63,889 nt of DNA from Desulfurococcaceae archaeon (GCA_028275705.1 JAPWUD010000007.1:1-63889), one strand, 5' to 3'; shown: positions 1-8,792, numbered from the stretch's first letter. Translations and numbers: made by a program. The notes: a model not told the origin generated them from the letters alone.

Positions 1-19
1 TCTTGAATCCCACAAAAAG

Positions 20-29
20 CTTTAAATAT
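20..29 (+). promoter_or_regulatory. TATA box for the APC permease
   Basis: The sequence ctttaaatat is an archaeal TATA box. It lies about 38 bases upstream of the permease TTG start at 67, and a purine-rich stretch with a weak GGTG ribosome site (54-57) lies between. Nothing further upstream is visible because the window starts here. Confidence 0.55.
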
Positions 30-66
30 CCCAGAGGGGGACAATTATATGAAGGTGATTGTGTAG

Positions 67-1683
67 TTGGGCGAGGAAATCTTCGTTAGGAGGGCTTCAG
101 GACTTGTAAGAGAGCTGAGTTGGTTTGATGTAATGATATGGGCTATTGCATGCCCAGCAGCATCTGGTATGACTTACTACGCTGTTAAAATGCTTGGCGA
201 TCCATCGGCTTATGGTGGCGATGAGGTATTAGCATTCTTCTTCGCTGGATTAATGTGGCTACCTTTAATAGTAGCATTCACTATAATATCATCTTCATTC
301 CCAAGATCTAGCTCACTCTATGTATTCGTCTCTAGAACACTACACCCAATACTAGGCTACATACCATTCTGGTACTGGATTATCGGTGGTGGCGCGGCAA
401 TGGTTTCTGGATTCATACTATACATTGGTATTAAAGCACTTGGAGGTGCATGGACTGTTGCCGGGCTAATCACTGGTAATAAAGCATTAATAGATACAGC
501 CTACATTGTAACAGACCCAATAAAGCAGTTCATTATAGCTTTAATACTCATAGTACTACTATGGGCTTTAAACTTCTTCGGTGTAAGGGCCATTAAGTGG
601 ACTATGAGAATTATAACAATCATACCACTAGTCGTCACCATTGGAGTACTAGTAGGCCTAGCCTTCGTAGGATCCAACGCTGTGCTAAACAACTGGGATA
701 AAGTATTCGGCCCTGGAACAGCTAAGGCAATAATGGATGCAGCCTTCAAGGGAGGAGAGTATGGAGGTACAACTGTAGAGCCTCTGAGTAAAGCACCATA
801 CTGGGATGCCACGTACAGTATGCTCCTCTGGACGCTTTGGGCTTGGACTGGTTTCGAAGCTGTTACATTTGTTGGTAGTGAGGTAAAGAACCCGACAAAG
901 AGCTATATTAAGGGCTATATTGGTGCATTTATAGCTATAATGCTACTCTACGCGGCAAACGCATTCCTAGTCCCACTAGTAGGCAACTACGACTTCCTCG
1001 CAGCATACTCCTACCTCCAAACAAACTACCCAGATGCACTTTCAAGCATTGTTAAAGGACTACCAACACCAGACCCCTCAGTACCACTAGCAGCGTCAGT
1101 GGCCTTCCTAAACCCAACACTAGCCTTAATCATAGGATTTGCATACTTCCTCTGGTACTTAAACACCGCTATGGTTTGCTGGGTTGGGGGAGTTAGAGGA
1201 TTCTTCTCTCTAGCCTTCGATAGAGCTCTACCAGAGAAACTAGCCGATGTCTCACCTAGATGGGCTGCCCCAACATGGGCTAATCACTTAACAGCATTAA
1301 TTGCATTTCTAGGGGCATTCTTCACATTAATGGACTCTATGGGCTCTTCACTAGCAGCTGGTGTTGTATCATTCTTCGACTTCAGCTGCCTCTTCTTCGT
1401 CTGGCCCGTGGGGCTTGCACTAATGCTTGTTCCATGGTGGAAGCCAGATCTATTCAAGCAAATGACTTATCAGTCGAAGATACTACTAGCTGTTATAGGT
1501 GGATTAACATTCGCAATAGGATGGTACTTCATGATATTCACAGCATACAAAGATATACCGGTTCTCATGACAAATATAATAGTTGGGTTGGCGAGCATCA
1601 TAGTCTTCACCATAATGGCTGCGAGGAATAGGAAGAGGGGTATCGAAGTAGAGAAAATATACTACGAGATTCCACCAGCATAA
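67..1683 (+). CDS. APC-superfamily amino acid permease
   Basis: This is an integral membrane amino acid transporter of the APC superfamily, with about 12-14 hydrophobic segments over 538 residues. The sequence around residues 263-280 carries the family-like G-F-E-A-V-T followed by E-V-K-N-P-T-K-S, the acidic/Asn-Pro loop typical of APC permeases. The C-terminus is a basic cytoplasmic tail. The start is a TTG preceded by GGTG. The substrate cannot be read from the sequence. A phosphoesterase follows after 27 bases, so they may be co-transcribed. A class III aminotransferase or racemase-like gene lies 2 kb away, which fits amino acid uptake and use. Confidence is high for the family and low for the substrate. 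Confidence 0.9.
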   Translation: MGEEIFVRRASGLVRELSWFDVMIWAIACPAASGMTYYAVKMLGDPSAYGGDEVLAFFFAGLMWLPLIVAFTIISSSFPRSSSLYVFVSRTLHPILGYIPFWYWIIGGGAAMVSGFILYIGIKALGGAWTVAGLITGNKALIDTAYIVTDPIKQFIIALILIVLLWALNFFGVRAIKWTMRIITIIPLVVTIGVLVGLAFVGSNAVLNNWDKVFGPGTAKAIMDAAFKGGEYGGTTVEPLSKAPYWDATYSMLLWTLWAWTGFEAVTFVGSEVKNPTKSYIKGYIGAFIAIMLLYAANAFLVPLVGNYDFLAAYSYLQTNYPDALSSIVKGLPTPDPSVPLAASVAFLNPTLALIIGFAYFLWYLNTAMVCWVGGVRGFFSLAFDRALPEKLADVSPRWAAPTWANHLTALIAFLGAFFTLMDSMGSSLAAGVVSFFDFSCLFFVWPVGLALMLVPWWKPDLFKQMTYQSKILLAVIGGLTFAIGWYFMIFTAYKDIPVLMTNIIVGLASIIVFTIMAARNRKRGIEVEKIYYEIPPA

Positions 1684-1710
1684 CCCCTAAAATAAAAGGT
1701 GTTTTTTACA

Positions 1711-2658
1711 TTGAAACTCTTCTTCGCTGTAGACGTCCACGGCTCAACACTCGTCTGGAGGAAGTGGATTAAAGCCCATGAAGTATATAAAGTAGATGCC
1801 CTCATACTCGCAGGAGATCTCACGGGTAAAGTACTAGTACCTATAATTAAGCAACCCGACAACACGTGGACTGCAACATACTTCGGGAGGAAGTGGATTC
1901 TTAGAAGTGAGGGGGAGATTAGGGATCTCGAGAATAGACTTGAGAACGCGGGCGCATACTTCACGAGGGTTACACGGGAGGAGTTTGAAGACCTCAAAAA
2001 CAACCCCGCTAAAGTTGAGCGATTAATGATAGAGCACATGCGTAGTAGACTGAAAACATGGCTTGAGCTCTTAGTTAGCCATGTAGAGACCCGTAGTATA
2101 CCAACAATCGTCATGCCCGGCAACGACGACGAGTACGCTATAGACGATGTCATAAAGAGCTTTGAAGACCGCGGCATAGTATACCCCCTAGACAAGGTGT
2201 TTGAAATAGAGGGACACGAGGTTATTTCATCACCATATGTTAATCCAACACCCTGGAAAACCCCGAGAGAGCTTGAAGAAAAAGAACTCGAGAAGCACTT
2301 AAGGAAACTAATTGGGAAGATTAAAAACCCCGAGAACGCGGTATTCAACTTCCACTGCCCACCCCACAATACACACTTAGACCTCGCACCCAAACTCACA
2401 AAGGACTTAAAGCCAGTGATGATCGCGGGCTTGGTTCAATACGAGCATGTTGGTAGTAGAGCTGTGAGGAAGGTTATAGAGGAGTATCAGCCAGTACTAG
2501 GGCTTCACGGACACATACATGAATCATGCGGTGCCGACCGATTGGGTAAAACAATAGTCTTGAACCCGGGGAGTGAGTATAGTGAGGGTGTTTTAAGGGG
2601 CTACATAGTTGAGATCGATAGAACCGGTGTTAAAAACTACTGGCGTGTAGAGGGTTGA
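1711..2658 (+). CDS. Calcineurin-like metallophosphoesterase
   Basis: A cytoplasmic metal-dependent phosphoesterase of about 316 residues. The five motifs are present in order: D-V-H-G near the N-terminus, A-G-D-L, G-N-D-D-E near the middle, H-C-P-P-H, and G-H-I-H-E near residue 270. I prefer the TTG start at 1711 because a GGTG ribosome site lies at 1698-1701 at the proper distance; a GTG at 1699 in the same frame sits inside that site. The next gene starts 5 bases after the stop, so the two form an operon. The substrate is unknown; archaeal relatives act on phosphodiesters or protein phosphates. Confidence 0.88.
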   Translation: MKLFFAVDVHGSTLVWRKWIKAHEVYKVDALILAGDLTGKVLVPIIKQPDNTWTATYFGRKWILRSEGEIRDLENRLENAGAYFTRVTREEFEDLKNNPAKVERLMIEHMRSRLKTWLELLVSHVETRSIPTIVMPGNDDEYAIDDVIKSFEDRGIVYPLDKVFEIEGHEVISSPYVNPTPWKTPRELEEKELEKHLRKLIGKIKNPENAVFNFHCPPHNTHLDLAPKLTKDLKPVMIAGLVQYEHVGSRAVRKVIEEYQPVLGLHGHIHESCGADRLGKTIVLNPGSEYSEGVLRGYIVEIDRTGVKNYWRVEG

Positions 2659-2662
2659 AGCA

Positions 2663-3496
2663 TTGAGTTCAACTCACAGAGTCCATTTACCCGTGGAGGA
2701 GTTCATTAAGGAGGCTACTAGAATAGTTGATGAAGCCCAGAGAAGGGGGATAGTTCTCAGAATTATTGGCGCTGTAGCAGTATACATACACTCCATGCAC
2801 ACACCACAAGCCCTCGAGCTATATAAGAGGATTGGTAGGTTCCGCGAGGAGGGAGTTATCTTCACAGACCTAGATCTAGTTGCCTATAGTAAGCAGAGGG
2901 GTAAAGTAATGGAGTTCTTCGAGAAGCAGCTTGGATTCAAATACGACATTATAATGCGCGCACTCTTCACACATAGAAGACTAATATACCAACACCCACA
3001 AAACCTCTACCACGTAGACGTATTCTTCGATAAACTCGAGTTCAGCCACGATGTAGTATTCGGAAGTGAGCCGGGCAAGGGGAGGCTTGAACTAGACTAC
3101 CCTGTAATAAGCCTAGCGGACCTCCTACTGGAAAAACTACAAATACATCAAATAAACATTAAAGACTTGGTAGACATGACTATACTACTCTACAGCCACG
3201 ACATCTGCTCAGGTAGTAGAGAGTGCATAGATGGAAAATACATTGCTAAAATACTATCAGACGACTGGGGATTCTGGTATGATGCAACACAAAACCTAGG
3301 GAAACTAAAGAAGTTCCTTGAGCAGTGCTTAAACGAGGGTAAAATAGATAGTAGCGTAAAGGAGACTGTAGCAGAGAGAGTAGACAAACTACTCAAGATA
3401 ATTGAGGAAGAGCCAAAAACAAGTAAGTGGCTTAAGAGAGCTAAAATAGGTACGTCGAAACCCTGGTATAGAGAGGTTGAAGAAGTGGTTAGATAA
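2663..3496 (+). CDS. Nucleotidyltransferase-fold protein (AbiEii-like)
   Basis: A 277-residue predicted nucleotidyltransferase-superfamily protein. The N-terminal third has a small-residue turn (I-G-A-V-A) followed near residue 70 by T-D-L-D-L, the paired acidic residues of the fold, and then H-V-D-V-F-F-D, which may supply the third acid. The rest is helical and charged. It follows the metallophosphoesterase with a 4-base gap and likely shares its mRNA. The AbiEii group contains toxins of type IV toxin-antitoxin systems, but no antitoxin is adjacent, so a housekeeping role is equally possible. The start is TTG. The functional assignment is inference from fold motifs only. Confidence 0.65.
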   Translation: MSSTHRVHLPVEEFIKEATRIVDEAQRRGIVLRIIGAVAVYIHSMHTPQALELYKRIGRFREEGVIFTDLDLVAYSKQRGKVMEFFEKQLGFKYDIIMRALFTHRRLIYQHPQNLYHVDVFFDKLEFSHDVVFGSEPGKGRLELDYPVISLADLLLEKLQIHQINIKDLVDMTILLYSHDICSGSRECIDGKYIAKILSDDWGFWYDATQNLGKLKKFLEQCLNEGKIDSSVKETVAERVDKLLKIIEEEPKTSKWLKRAKIGTSKPWYREVEEVVR

Positions 3497-3625
3497 CTCT
3501 CAATAGAGTAATGCGTAATCTCCACACCTCTAGAATTTTTTCTCTATATTCCCTCAATAGGCTTCAGACTTAGCGTGGAAATTGTGTAGTCTGAGGAGCT
3601 AAGCTAGTTACTCCTCTCCGAGTCT

Positions 3626-4993
3626 TCACCACCCCCTCATATATGCTAGTACATCGTCTGGTACTCGCCCCTCGAGTACATCCCTAACAGACTCCTCTAG
3701 TATTTCAAGTGCTCTATCTACAATATCTCGTGGAGTATTTAATGGTGGTGCTATGCGCAATACGTTTCCATACTTACCAACTGTTAACAATACAAGTCCT
3801 CTCTCCCAAGCTCTCCAAGCTATTTTCAAAGCTAGTGGTTTATCAGGGGTTTTCCTCGCCTTGTCTCTCACGATCTCAACGCCTATGAGTAGACCCTTAC
3901 CACGCACATCGCCTATAATTTCGTAGCGCTCTTTTAACTCACTCAGGCGCTTAACTATATAGTCTCCTAGATGCCTAGCTCTCTCAATAAGGTTCTCCCT
4001 CTCAATAACACCTAGAGTAGCCAGTGCAGCAGTAGCTGAGAGTGCGTGACCTGTTAGTGTGTATCCAAGACCACCCTCTGGGTATGAGTCCATGACGTTG
4101 GCTCTCCCAACGACTGCTGAGATGGGCATTCCACTGCCAAGGCCTTTACCAGCGACGAGAATGTCTGGTGTGACATTGTAGTGCTCTATACCCCACCACC
4201 TCCCCGTCCTCCCAATGCCGGTCTTAACTTCATCATCTACTAGAAGTATGTCGTACTCACTACACAATTTCCCAAGTTCCCTGACGAAGTACTCCGGTGG
4301 GACAACGATACCTCCATCGCCCTGAATAGGCTCAAGTAAAACAGCTGAGATTTCACTTCCTCTCACACTAAAGAGCCTCTCGAGCTCTCTGAGAATAGTG
4401 TTTGACAACTCCACGGGTTTCTCATATCCATCTATCCCATAGGGGTTTCTATAGGGGTTTGGGTATGGAGTAAAGATTATGTCGCTTGAGGCTAGAGCGG
4501 ATCTTTTAGCCTCCTCGCTGAATATCCCCGAGGCGGAGAAGGTTAAGTATAGTGAGCCGTGGAAGGAGTCATTAAAAGACACTACATACTTAGCTCCCCT
4601 AGCAGCTCTACTAACTAATAATGCAACTTCAACTGCGTCGGAGCCCGAGAAGCCTAGAAACACTTTTTTCTCGAAGGAACCAGGGGTTATACTAATTAAC
4701 TTCTCAGCAAGCAATACTGGCTCCTCAGCGTAGAAGTATACTATTGGATAACCCAAATACCTCTTAAGCTGGTTCTCAATAGCTTCAACAACTTCCTCGT
4801 GTAGATGCCCAATGGGGTATACCACAGCGCCCGAGACGAAGTCAATGTACTCTCTACCCTCAATATCCCTGAGAAAACACCCCCTTGCACTCTTAACAAC
4901 TAGTGGGTAGTGCTTAATTGAAATACCGCGTGGGAAAACTCTTTTATCACGCTCAACTATGTCTAGGAGTCTTTTAGATAGCCAAGTGGACAT
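3626..4993 (-). CDS. Class III PLP aminotransferase / amino acid racemase-like
   Basis: A 455-residue PLP-dependent enzyme of aminotransferase class III (GABA/ornithine aminotransferase group). The PLP-binding D-D-E-V with G-I-G-R-T-G lies near residue 252, and the Schiff-base lysine is in A-G-K-G-L-G near residue 279. The usual Gln after D-E-V is replaced here by Lys (D-E-V-K), while the paralogue at 17674-19035 keeps Gln. In Thermococcales, close relatives of this length include broad-specificity amino acid racemases as well as ornithine aminotransferase, so racemase activity is plausible. It is monocistronic with TATA-like AT-rich DNA at 5011-5020 on the minus strand. The specific substrate is unknown. 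Confidence 0.85.
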   Translation of the reverse strand: MSTWLSKRLLDIVERDKRVFPRGISIKHYPLVVKSARGCFLRDIEGREYIDFVSGAVVYPIGHLHEEVVEAIENQLKRYLGYPIVYFYAEEPVLLAEKLISITPGSFEKKVFLGFSGSDAVEVALLVSRAARGAKYVVSFNDSFHGSLYLTFSASGIFSEEAKRSALASSDIIFTPYPNPYRNPYGIDGYEKPVELSNTILRELERLFSVRGSEISAVLLEPIQGDGGIVVPPEYFVRELGKLCSEYDILLVDDEVKTGIGRTGRWWGIEHYNVTPDILVAGKGLGSGMPISAVVGRANVMDSYPEGGLGYTLTGHALSATAALATLGVIERENLIERARHLGDYIVKRLSELKERYEIIGDVRGKGLLIGVEIVRDKARKTPDKPLALKIAWRAWERGLVLLTVGKYGNVLRIAPPLNTPRDIVDRALEILEESVRDVLEGRVPDDVLAYMRGW

Positions 4994-5139
4994 TTACTCC
5001 ACACCAGGGGAAATATATATTACGCACTATATTTATCACTAAGGAGACGTTAGGTTGTTCAGCGCTATGGTCTCAATATTCGGGTTTTAATTATAGATCG
5101 AAATATTCCTTGTTAAAGTAGTTAACGAGGTCGTGAAGT

Positions 5140-5149
5140 ATTTATAAGG
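5140..5149 (+). promoter_or_regulatory. TATA box for the PaREP1 fusion gene
   Basis: The sequence atttataagg lies 24-33 bases upstream of the GTG start at 5173, predicting a leaderless transcript. This favours GTG 5173 (or TTG 5182) as start; the ATG at 5169 is in another frame. Confidence 0.65.
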
Positions 5150-5172
5150 GCTTGAACATTGTATTTAAATGA

Positions 5173-6000
5173 GTGGGACACTTGGTCTACCACTCAATTC
5201 TACTGGCTAGTGAGGATTGGTGTAAGCAAGCTGCCGCTGGTAAAGCGAAGGTTTATAGTTTCCTTAAGGGTAGGAGGAAGCGTATTAAGGCACTTGCCCC
5301 AGGCTCTGTCTGTATTGTTTTAACCAAGAAAACCCACATAGTATATGGAGAATTCACCGTCAAGGAAGTTAAGCGAGTTGCCTCTAGAGAGTATAGGAGT
5401 CTCGTGGAGAAGGGGCTGATAATTGAACCCCAGGAACTACAACCACGCGAGAAGGTTTGGGTTTTATTCTTCGATGAGTTCGTAGAGTACCCTATTAAAG
5501 TCCGCAAGGAGGAACTCGTAAAAGTATACACATCGACTAGTAGGAAGCCTATAAGTGAATGGCCTATCCTTGGGCAAACATACATCGATGATAAAGCACT
5601 TAGAGAAATTAGGAGAATAGCGAGGGGTATACAACCCCACTTAGAGCAAGCCATTAGCTTCCTAGAGGAGGGTAGGAGAATAGTGAAGGAGAACCCAGTT
5701 CAAGCATCTGAAAAACTATATAGAGCGGTCGAGGAAGCTGTGAAAGCATTAACAATAAGCCTCAACCTCGAGGAAATACTTAGAAAAGTGAGGGAGAGGG
5801 GTGAGTGGGGTATAAACGAGCTCGAGAAAGCTGCCTTAAAAATCTCGGAGAAACTCGGGGACTGGTTTACAGTAGCGTGGGATAGAGCACTAGTTCTATA
5901 TACCCTAGGACACCGCGAAGCCAAACTCGACTCGGAAGACGTGGAGAAGAGGCTTTCAGACATAGAGAAACTAGTGGAGAAAATACAAGAGTATTGTTGA
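5173..6000 (+). CDS. PUA-like domain fused to a PaREP1/HEPN-like domain
   Basis: A 275-residue two-domain protein. The N-terminal ~125 residues are a beta-rich region containing W-C-K-Q, G-S-V-C-I-V-L and Y-G-E-F-T-V-K-E-V, reminiscent of PUA/ASCH/DUF365-like RNA- or nucleotide-binding folds. The C-terminal ~130 residues are helical with Q-A-S-E-K-L-Y-R-A-V-E-E-A-V-K-A, and match the PaREP1 pattern (A-x-E-K-L-x-K-A, then W-x-x-A, then a leucine-rich end), a crenarchaeal family in the HEPN clan. The fusion suggests an RNA-directed function. It is leaderless from the TATA at 5140. PaREP1 is moderately sure; the N-terminal assignment is weaker. Confidence 0.65.
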   Translation: MGHLVYHSILLASEDWCKQAAAGKAKVYSFLKGRRKRIKALAPGSVCIVLTKKTHIVYGEFTVKEVKRVASREYRSLVEKGLIIEPQELQPREKVWVLFFDEFVEYPIKVRKEELVKVYTSTSRKPISEWPILGQTYIDDKALREIRRIARGIQPHLEQAISFLEEGRRIVKENPVQASEKLYRAVEEAVKALTISLNLEEILRKVRERGEWGINELEKAALKISEKLGDWFTVAWDRALVLYTLGHREAKLDSEDVEKRLSDIEKLVEKIQEYC

Positions 6001-6164
6001 GAATGAAGAATTAGAAAAATATTTTCCAAAATATCTGAGACCCGTGTGCGAATAATTGTAACAATAGTATTAGTGGATGGAATGCCAATTATTATTCTAA
6101 TCCAAGCAGTGAAGCCTTTGGTACTTCCCCATAGCGACCAATGTTGATCACGTGATCCATGCAA

Positions 6165-6174
6165 GTATTTAAGC
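6165..6174 (+). promoter_or_regulatory. TATA box for the exported protein gene
   Basis: The sequence gtatttaagc lies 20-29 bases upstream of the TTG at 6194, so the transcript is predicted to be leaderless and the start to be TTG 6194. Confidence 0.6.
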
Positions 6175-6193
6175 TAGTTTTCATCCTTTAGTA

Positions 6194-6913
6194 TTGAGGT
6201 GGTATTTTACGTTTGTTAAACAAATAGTGTTAATACAGTTTCTCCTATTATTTTCACTACTCTCAATAATGCCTATGACTTCTATTGCTGAGGTTCCTCA
6301 ACCAGTGTATAAAGCTGGTGATTATTTTACGTATAAAGTCAAATACTCCTATACTATTCAAAACCAAACCTGCACTATAGATTTTACGTTTAGAGTAGAT
6401 ATAGCGAAGATTGAAATGCCTATAGTATACTTTAATCAAACATTTAAAGATGTGAAAACAACTGGCACGTGTCCATGGATGCCGTTCGGGAATGAAACTT
6501 ATAGTAGTAGTGCTAGTATTGATAAGAAGCCAAGTGAGGCGGAGTTCCCATTTCTCGTTGATCCATCGTATAGTGGAGAGTATAGAAACTCCACGCAGGA
6601 CCCATACACTGGTGCTAAAGCAGAGTTATCATTGAAGTATAGTAAAGGAGTCTTATTAAGCGGGAGTGTAAACTATGATTATGGAGTGCAGGGTAAAATA
6701 TCGTTTACTGTAGAGCTCACTGATTCAAGCGTGGCTGAGTTTAAGCCTTCACTTCCAATACCATTATACCTGTGGATCATTATTGGAGTGGTAGTTATTG
6801 GAGCAGTTGTAGGCGTAGTATTCTACCTCTCGAGGAGGCAAAAAGGCATACCACAACCCACACCACCACAACCACCAGCTCCTCCACCACCTCCACCAAC
6901 ACCAAGCACTTAG
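6194..6913 (+). CDS. Membrane-anchored exported protein with proline-rich tail
   Basis: A 239-residue protein of unknown function that faces the outside of the cell. It has an N-terminal hydrophobic signal segment (residues 10-32), then a beta-rich region with several Asn-x-Ser/Thr sites and a pair of cysteines (T-C-T-I and T-G-T-C-P), then one membrane span near residues 192-213, followed by the basic stop R-R-Q-K. It ends in about 20 residues made almost only of Pro, Thr and Gln, which by topology would be cytoplasmic. That is unusual for a surface protein, where such linkers are normally outside. It is leaderless and monocistronic. Confidence 0.75.
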   Translation: MRWYFTFVKQIVLIQFLLLFSLLSIMPMTSIAEVPQPVYKAGDYFTYKVKYSYTIQNQTCTIDFTFRVDIAKIEMPIVYFNQTFKDVKTTGTCPWMPFGNETYSSSASIDKKPSEAEFPFLVDPSYSGEYRNSTQDPYTGAKAELSLKYSKGVLLSGSVNYDYGVQGKISFTVELTDSSVAEFKPSLPIPLYLWIIIGVVVIGAVVGVVFYLSRRQKGIPQPTPPQPPAPPPPPPTPST

Positions 6914-7008
6914 AAAACGCGTGATAAATAAAAATATAGTAGATTCAAGATCGTGAGGTGAATTAGCTGAAGATGGAAATAGGTAGGAGTCGAAAAAGTA
7001 GTGTTTTT

Positions 7009-8070
7009 CTACGCAGAAATCTCTATAGTGATTCTCCTCTTCAAGGTAGACTCCATTAGTTGTTTCTTCACATTGGCTTTCTCAATGATCCACGCACATC
7101 CAGGCTTTCTCTCATCGCAGTATATTTTTATACATGCTCCTTCACTAGACTTCTCTACCTCCAGTCCTAATACAACTTGGTTTAGTGTGTAGTCTAATCC
7201 ATCAGCTATCCTCAAGAAACCTATAGCGGCTAGTGTTCCGTAATCTAGGTTTGGTGGAATAGGGTCTTCTCCCCCATGGAGTCTTGCGATGAACGCGGCC
7301 TTGACGCCTACACTGCAGCTACATGCTTCATCTAGTTCACGAGAGTGCTTCATTATTAGCTCATACGAGTACTCTCTATGCTTATCATCGGGTTCACCTG
7401 GTTTTAGTAGTGAAACCCCTATGTCGTGTAGTATTGCAGCTGTATATAGTGCTCTCTCATTTTCAACGCTTAAATCAAGTAGACCTGACTCCCTAAACCC
7501 CTCAACTAGCTCAATGCATAGCTCAAGTACTTTCCCAGCGTGTCCAACTCCACGTCCAAATAAAACCCCTCCATGGGCTAGAGGAGTATTTCTACCAATC
7601 TCTATTGCTCTGGACAGGAGTTTTCTTGGAGTAGTCTTTAACAGCGTATCATATAGTCTTAAAACTCTATGTTGTAGTGGCGTCTCGATAAATCTCGGCT
7701 CAATACTCCTAGCTCTATATAAAGCCTCTCTGTAACTTAGTCTCTGCGAGTATATTAGGTATGCTATAGCAATAGTACCACTCCTACCTCTCCCACCAGT
7801 ACAGTGTACCAGTACGGGTTTTTCACATGTATCAATGTATTCAACTAACTCGTGTAGGTCAATAATGTTTGGGGCTGTGTAATCCGGGATTGGCTTGTGG
7901 AAAACCCTAACACCCATGCCTTCCAGTAAATCTGGGTTGTACCACAACTCGTGATCCTCTGCTAATATAACAATAGATTTAAATAAAGATGCTAATTCAC
8001 TTATTTCACTCATAGTGGGCATTCGCGATGTAGCTAATACACCTGGAATAATCCACTTGTAAGAAGCCAA
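7009..8070 (-). CDS. Dual-specificity phosphatase fused to an HD domain
   Basis: A two-domain enzyme of about 353 residues. The N-terminal ~165 residues are a cysteine phosphatase of the DSP/PTP type, with the P-loop H-C-T-G-G-R-G-R-S-G near residue 95 and a likely general-acid Asp in P-D-Y. The C-terminal half is an HD-type phosphohydrolase with H-A-G-K, I-L-H-D-I-G, and R-I-A-D-G-L-D; the last motif resembles the HD module at the C-terminus of Ppx/GppA. I place the start at TTG 8070 because AGGTGG precedes it at the right distance; the GTG at 8082 lies in that ribosome site. The substrate is unknown; a phosphorylated nucleotide or inositol is possible. Confidence 0.8.
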   Translation of the reverse strand: MASYKWIIPGVLATSRMPTMSEISELASLFKSIVILAEDHELWYNPDLLEGMGVRVFHKPIPDYTAPNIIDLHELVEYIDTCEKPVLVHCTGGRGRSGTIAIAYLIYSQRLSYREALYRARSIEPRFIETPLQHRVLRLYDTLLKTTPRKLLSRAIEIGRNTPLAHGGVLFGRGVGHAGKVLELCIELVEGFRESGLLDLSVENERALYTAAILHDIGVSLLKPGEPDDKHREYSYELIMKHSRELDEACSCSVGVKAAFIARLHGGEDPIPPNLDYGTLAAIGFLRIADGLDYTLNQVVLGLEVEKSSEGACIKIYCDERKPGCAWIIEKANVKKQLMESTLKRRITIEISA

Positions 8071-8132
8071 TTGAAGAACCACCTATTCCTAGATATATCG
8101 GCATCGTGGTTTAAAGAAGTATCATTTAAATT

Positions 8133-8142
8133 CCATAAATAC
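8133..8142 (+). promoter_or_regulatory. TATA box for the PEBP gene
   Basis: The sequence ccataaatac ends 25 bases before the ATG at 8167. This supports ATG 8167 as the start and a leaderless transcript, rather than any upstream in-frame codon. Confidence 0.55.
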
Positions 8143-8166
8143 ATTTTAGTAGTATATGGGATTGAA

Positions 8167-8772
8167 ATGAAATTAAAGTACTTAGTAATCTTGATCTTCG
8201 CGATTGTAACCTGTACTACAGTATTCATCATAGTACAATACACTCAGAAGACTCCAACTACAATGCCACCATTAATCCCCGAGTCCATTGCCGGGGTTAT
8301 TAATGGAGCCCCCGCATCAATCCACGTGTACAGTAGCTCGTTTTCAAATGGCTCTGGAATACCAGTTAAACACGTTTATTGTGGTGGAGACAATGTTTCA
8401 CCAGGTCTTGTGGTTGAAGACACTCCAATGGGTACTAGGAGCATGGTATTAATAATGTACGATCCAGATGCTCCAAGCGGTGTGTTCTACCACTGGGTTG
8501 TCTATGGATTGAGAGGTGGTAGATTGGAGTTATATGAGGGTGCATCGAAAAACACTAGTCTACTGCAGGGTTTGAATAGTTATGGATTCATTGGCTATGG
8601 AGGACCATGCCCACCACAGGGAGATAGAGAGCATAGATACGTCTTCTTAGTAATAGCACTAGATATCGATACTAGTAGCTGGCCCATTGGACTAACACCA
8701 GAGAAAGTACTAAATGGTATTCAAGGACACGTAGTTGCATATGGCTATATACTTGGAACTTACTCAAGGTGA
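8167..8772 (+). CDS. PEBP/YbhB-family protein with membrane anchor
   Basis: A protein of about 201 residues in the phosphatidylethanolamine-binding protein / Raf-kinase-inhibitor family. The signature Y-D-P-D-A-P-S-G-V-F-Y-H-W forms the anion-binding pocket, and G-G-D-N-x-S-P-G and the C-terminal G-H-V-V-A-Y-G are also family features. An N-terminal hydrophobic segment (M-K-L-K-Y-L-V-I-L-I...) anchors or exports it, so it acts outside the cytoplasm. Archaeal homologues have no settled role. The frame stays open upstream, but the TATA box at 8133 supports ATG 8167. A retropepsin-like gene follows after 20 bases and may be co-transcribed. Confidence 0.88.
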   Translation: MKLKYLVILIFAIVTCTTVFIIVQYTQKTPTTMPPLIPESIAGVINGAPASIHVYSSSFSNGSGIPVKHVYCGGDNVSPGLVVEDTPMGTRSMVLIMYDPDAPSGVFYHWVVYGLRGGRLELYEGASKNTSLLQGLNSYGFIGYGGPCPPQGDREHRYVFLVIALDIDTSSWPIGLTPEKVLNGIQGHVVAYGYILGTYSR

Positions 8773-8792
8773 ACAAAGCTTATTTAGGTTAG

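Noticed and set aside
1662-2399. Long minus-strand frame of 245 codons opposite the metallophosphoesterase
   Set aside because: It is rich in Ser/Leu, lacks any motif, and lies over a gene with clear metallophosphoesterase motifs. It is a shadow of the codon bias.
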